NCBI GenBank assembly: GCA_030531085.1
Contig: JAUNOM010000029.1
Span: 1 to 32,957 of the forward strand
Length of the DNA stretch: 32,957 nt
DNA from: Prevotellaceae bacterium
GTDB lineage: Bacteria; Bacteroidota; Bacteroidia; Bacteroidales; Bacteroidaceae
Direction of reading: 5' to 3'
This document shows positions 32,872 through 32,957 of this stretch, in pieces (within the stretch, counting starts at the first letter, position 1; each line of letters opens with the position of its first letter). Made by a program: the position numbers and the translations under genes. Below the pieces are notes generated by a model, which saw only the letters and a list, made by a program, of their open reading frames with translations, was not told where the DNA came from and did not search any database.

Positions 32872-32957
32872 TAGTAAACGCCAAAAGTTAAAAATCTCAT
32901 TGTTTTTTTGGTTTTTGTTCCTTGCCTCCTGAACTCCCGAATTCAGCGTGTTAAATA

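Overview
The window looks like a chromosome segment of a Bacteroidales bacterium, most probably Prevotella-like. This rests on TAnnTTTG -7 promoter boxes, near absence of Shine-Dalgarno sequences, the gene order DUF6242 / outer-membrane barrel / uppS / bamA / ompH-family genes / murI, a DUF4922 protein, lipoproteins with acidic residues after the lipidated Cys, and C-termini that resemble type IX secretion sorting domains. The genus call is an inference; no rRNA or tRNA gene was seen.

Layout. (1) 201-10611, all minus strand: greA, a HIT-family hydrolase, a TonB-receptor-like outer membrane barrel, a membrane-anchored GH25 lysozyme with MORN motifs, rbfA, a LolC/LolE-type permease, and a 1239-residue fusion of glycosyltransferase, DUF4922 and SpoIID parts. 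(2) 10612-13420: divergent promoters, then plus-strand succinate/acetate CoA-transferase and a gluconate 5-dehydrogenase-like SDR, closed by a hairpin terminator. (3) 13531-17783: an accessory block of secreted proteins. Three share modules (a lipocalin-like domain, Sel1 repeats, a C-terminal 'YDWSGK' domain) assembled differently, and one adds a type IX-like tail. (4) 17960-19222: a flavodoxin/ferredoxin fusion and the decayed 5' end of what looks like an alpha-L-rhamnosidase gene. (5) 19223-27458: the envelope-biogenesis run DUF6242 lipoprotein, barrel protein, uppS, bamA, three ompH/skp paralogues and murI. (6) 27576-29868: an AT-rich restriction endonuclease and adenine methyltransferase pair. 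(7) 30130-32871, minus strand: an M6-family metalloprotease and a small lipoprotein.

The most unusual structure is a family of intergenic arrays at 59-102, 17833-17937 and 29977-30064. They have a strict 22-bp period. Each unit is a 19-bp quasi-palindrome made of two half-sites drawn from a small set (GTAAAAGC, GTAATTTG or GTAATCTG, GTAATCTC) around a TAT/ATA centre, with 3-bp spacers. The half-sites are recombined in different pairings between units, so this is not a simple tandem repeat. I do not recognise it as a named element. Two of the arrays border the accessory blocks (3) and (6).

Functionally, the recognisable genes centre on the cell envelope: lipoprotein release, outer-membrane protein insertion and chaperoning, undecaprenyl phosphate supply, D-glutamate supply and peptidoglycan cleavage. 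The rest are housekeeping genes (greA, rbfA), end-product metabolism (CoA-transferase), and accessory secretion and defence genes.
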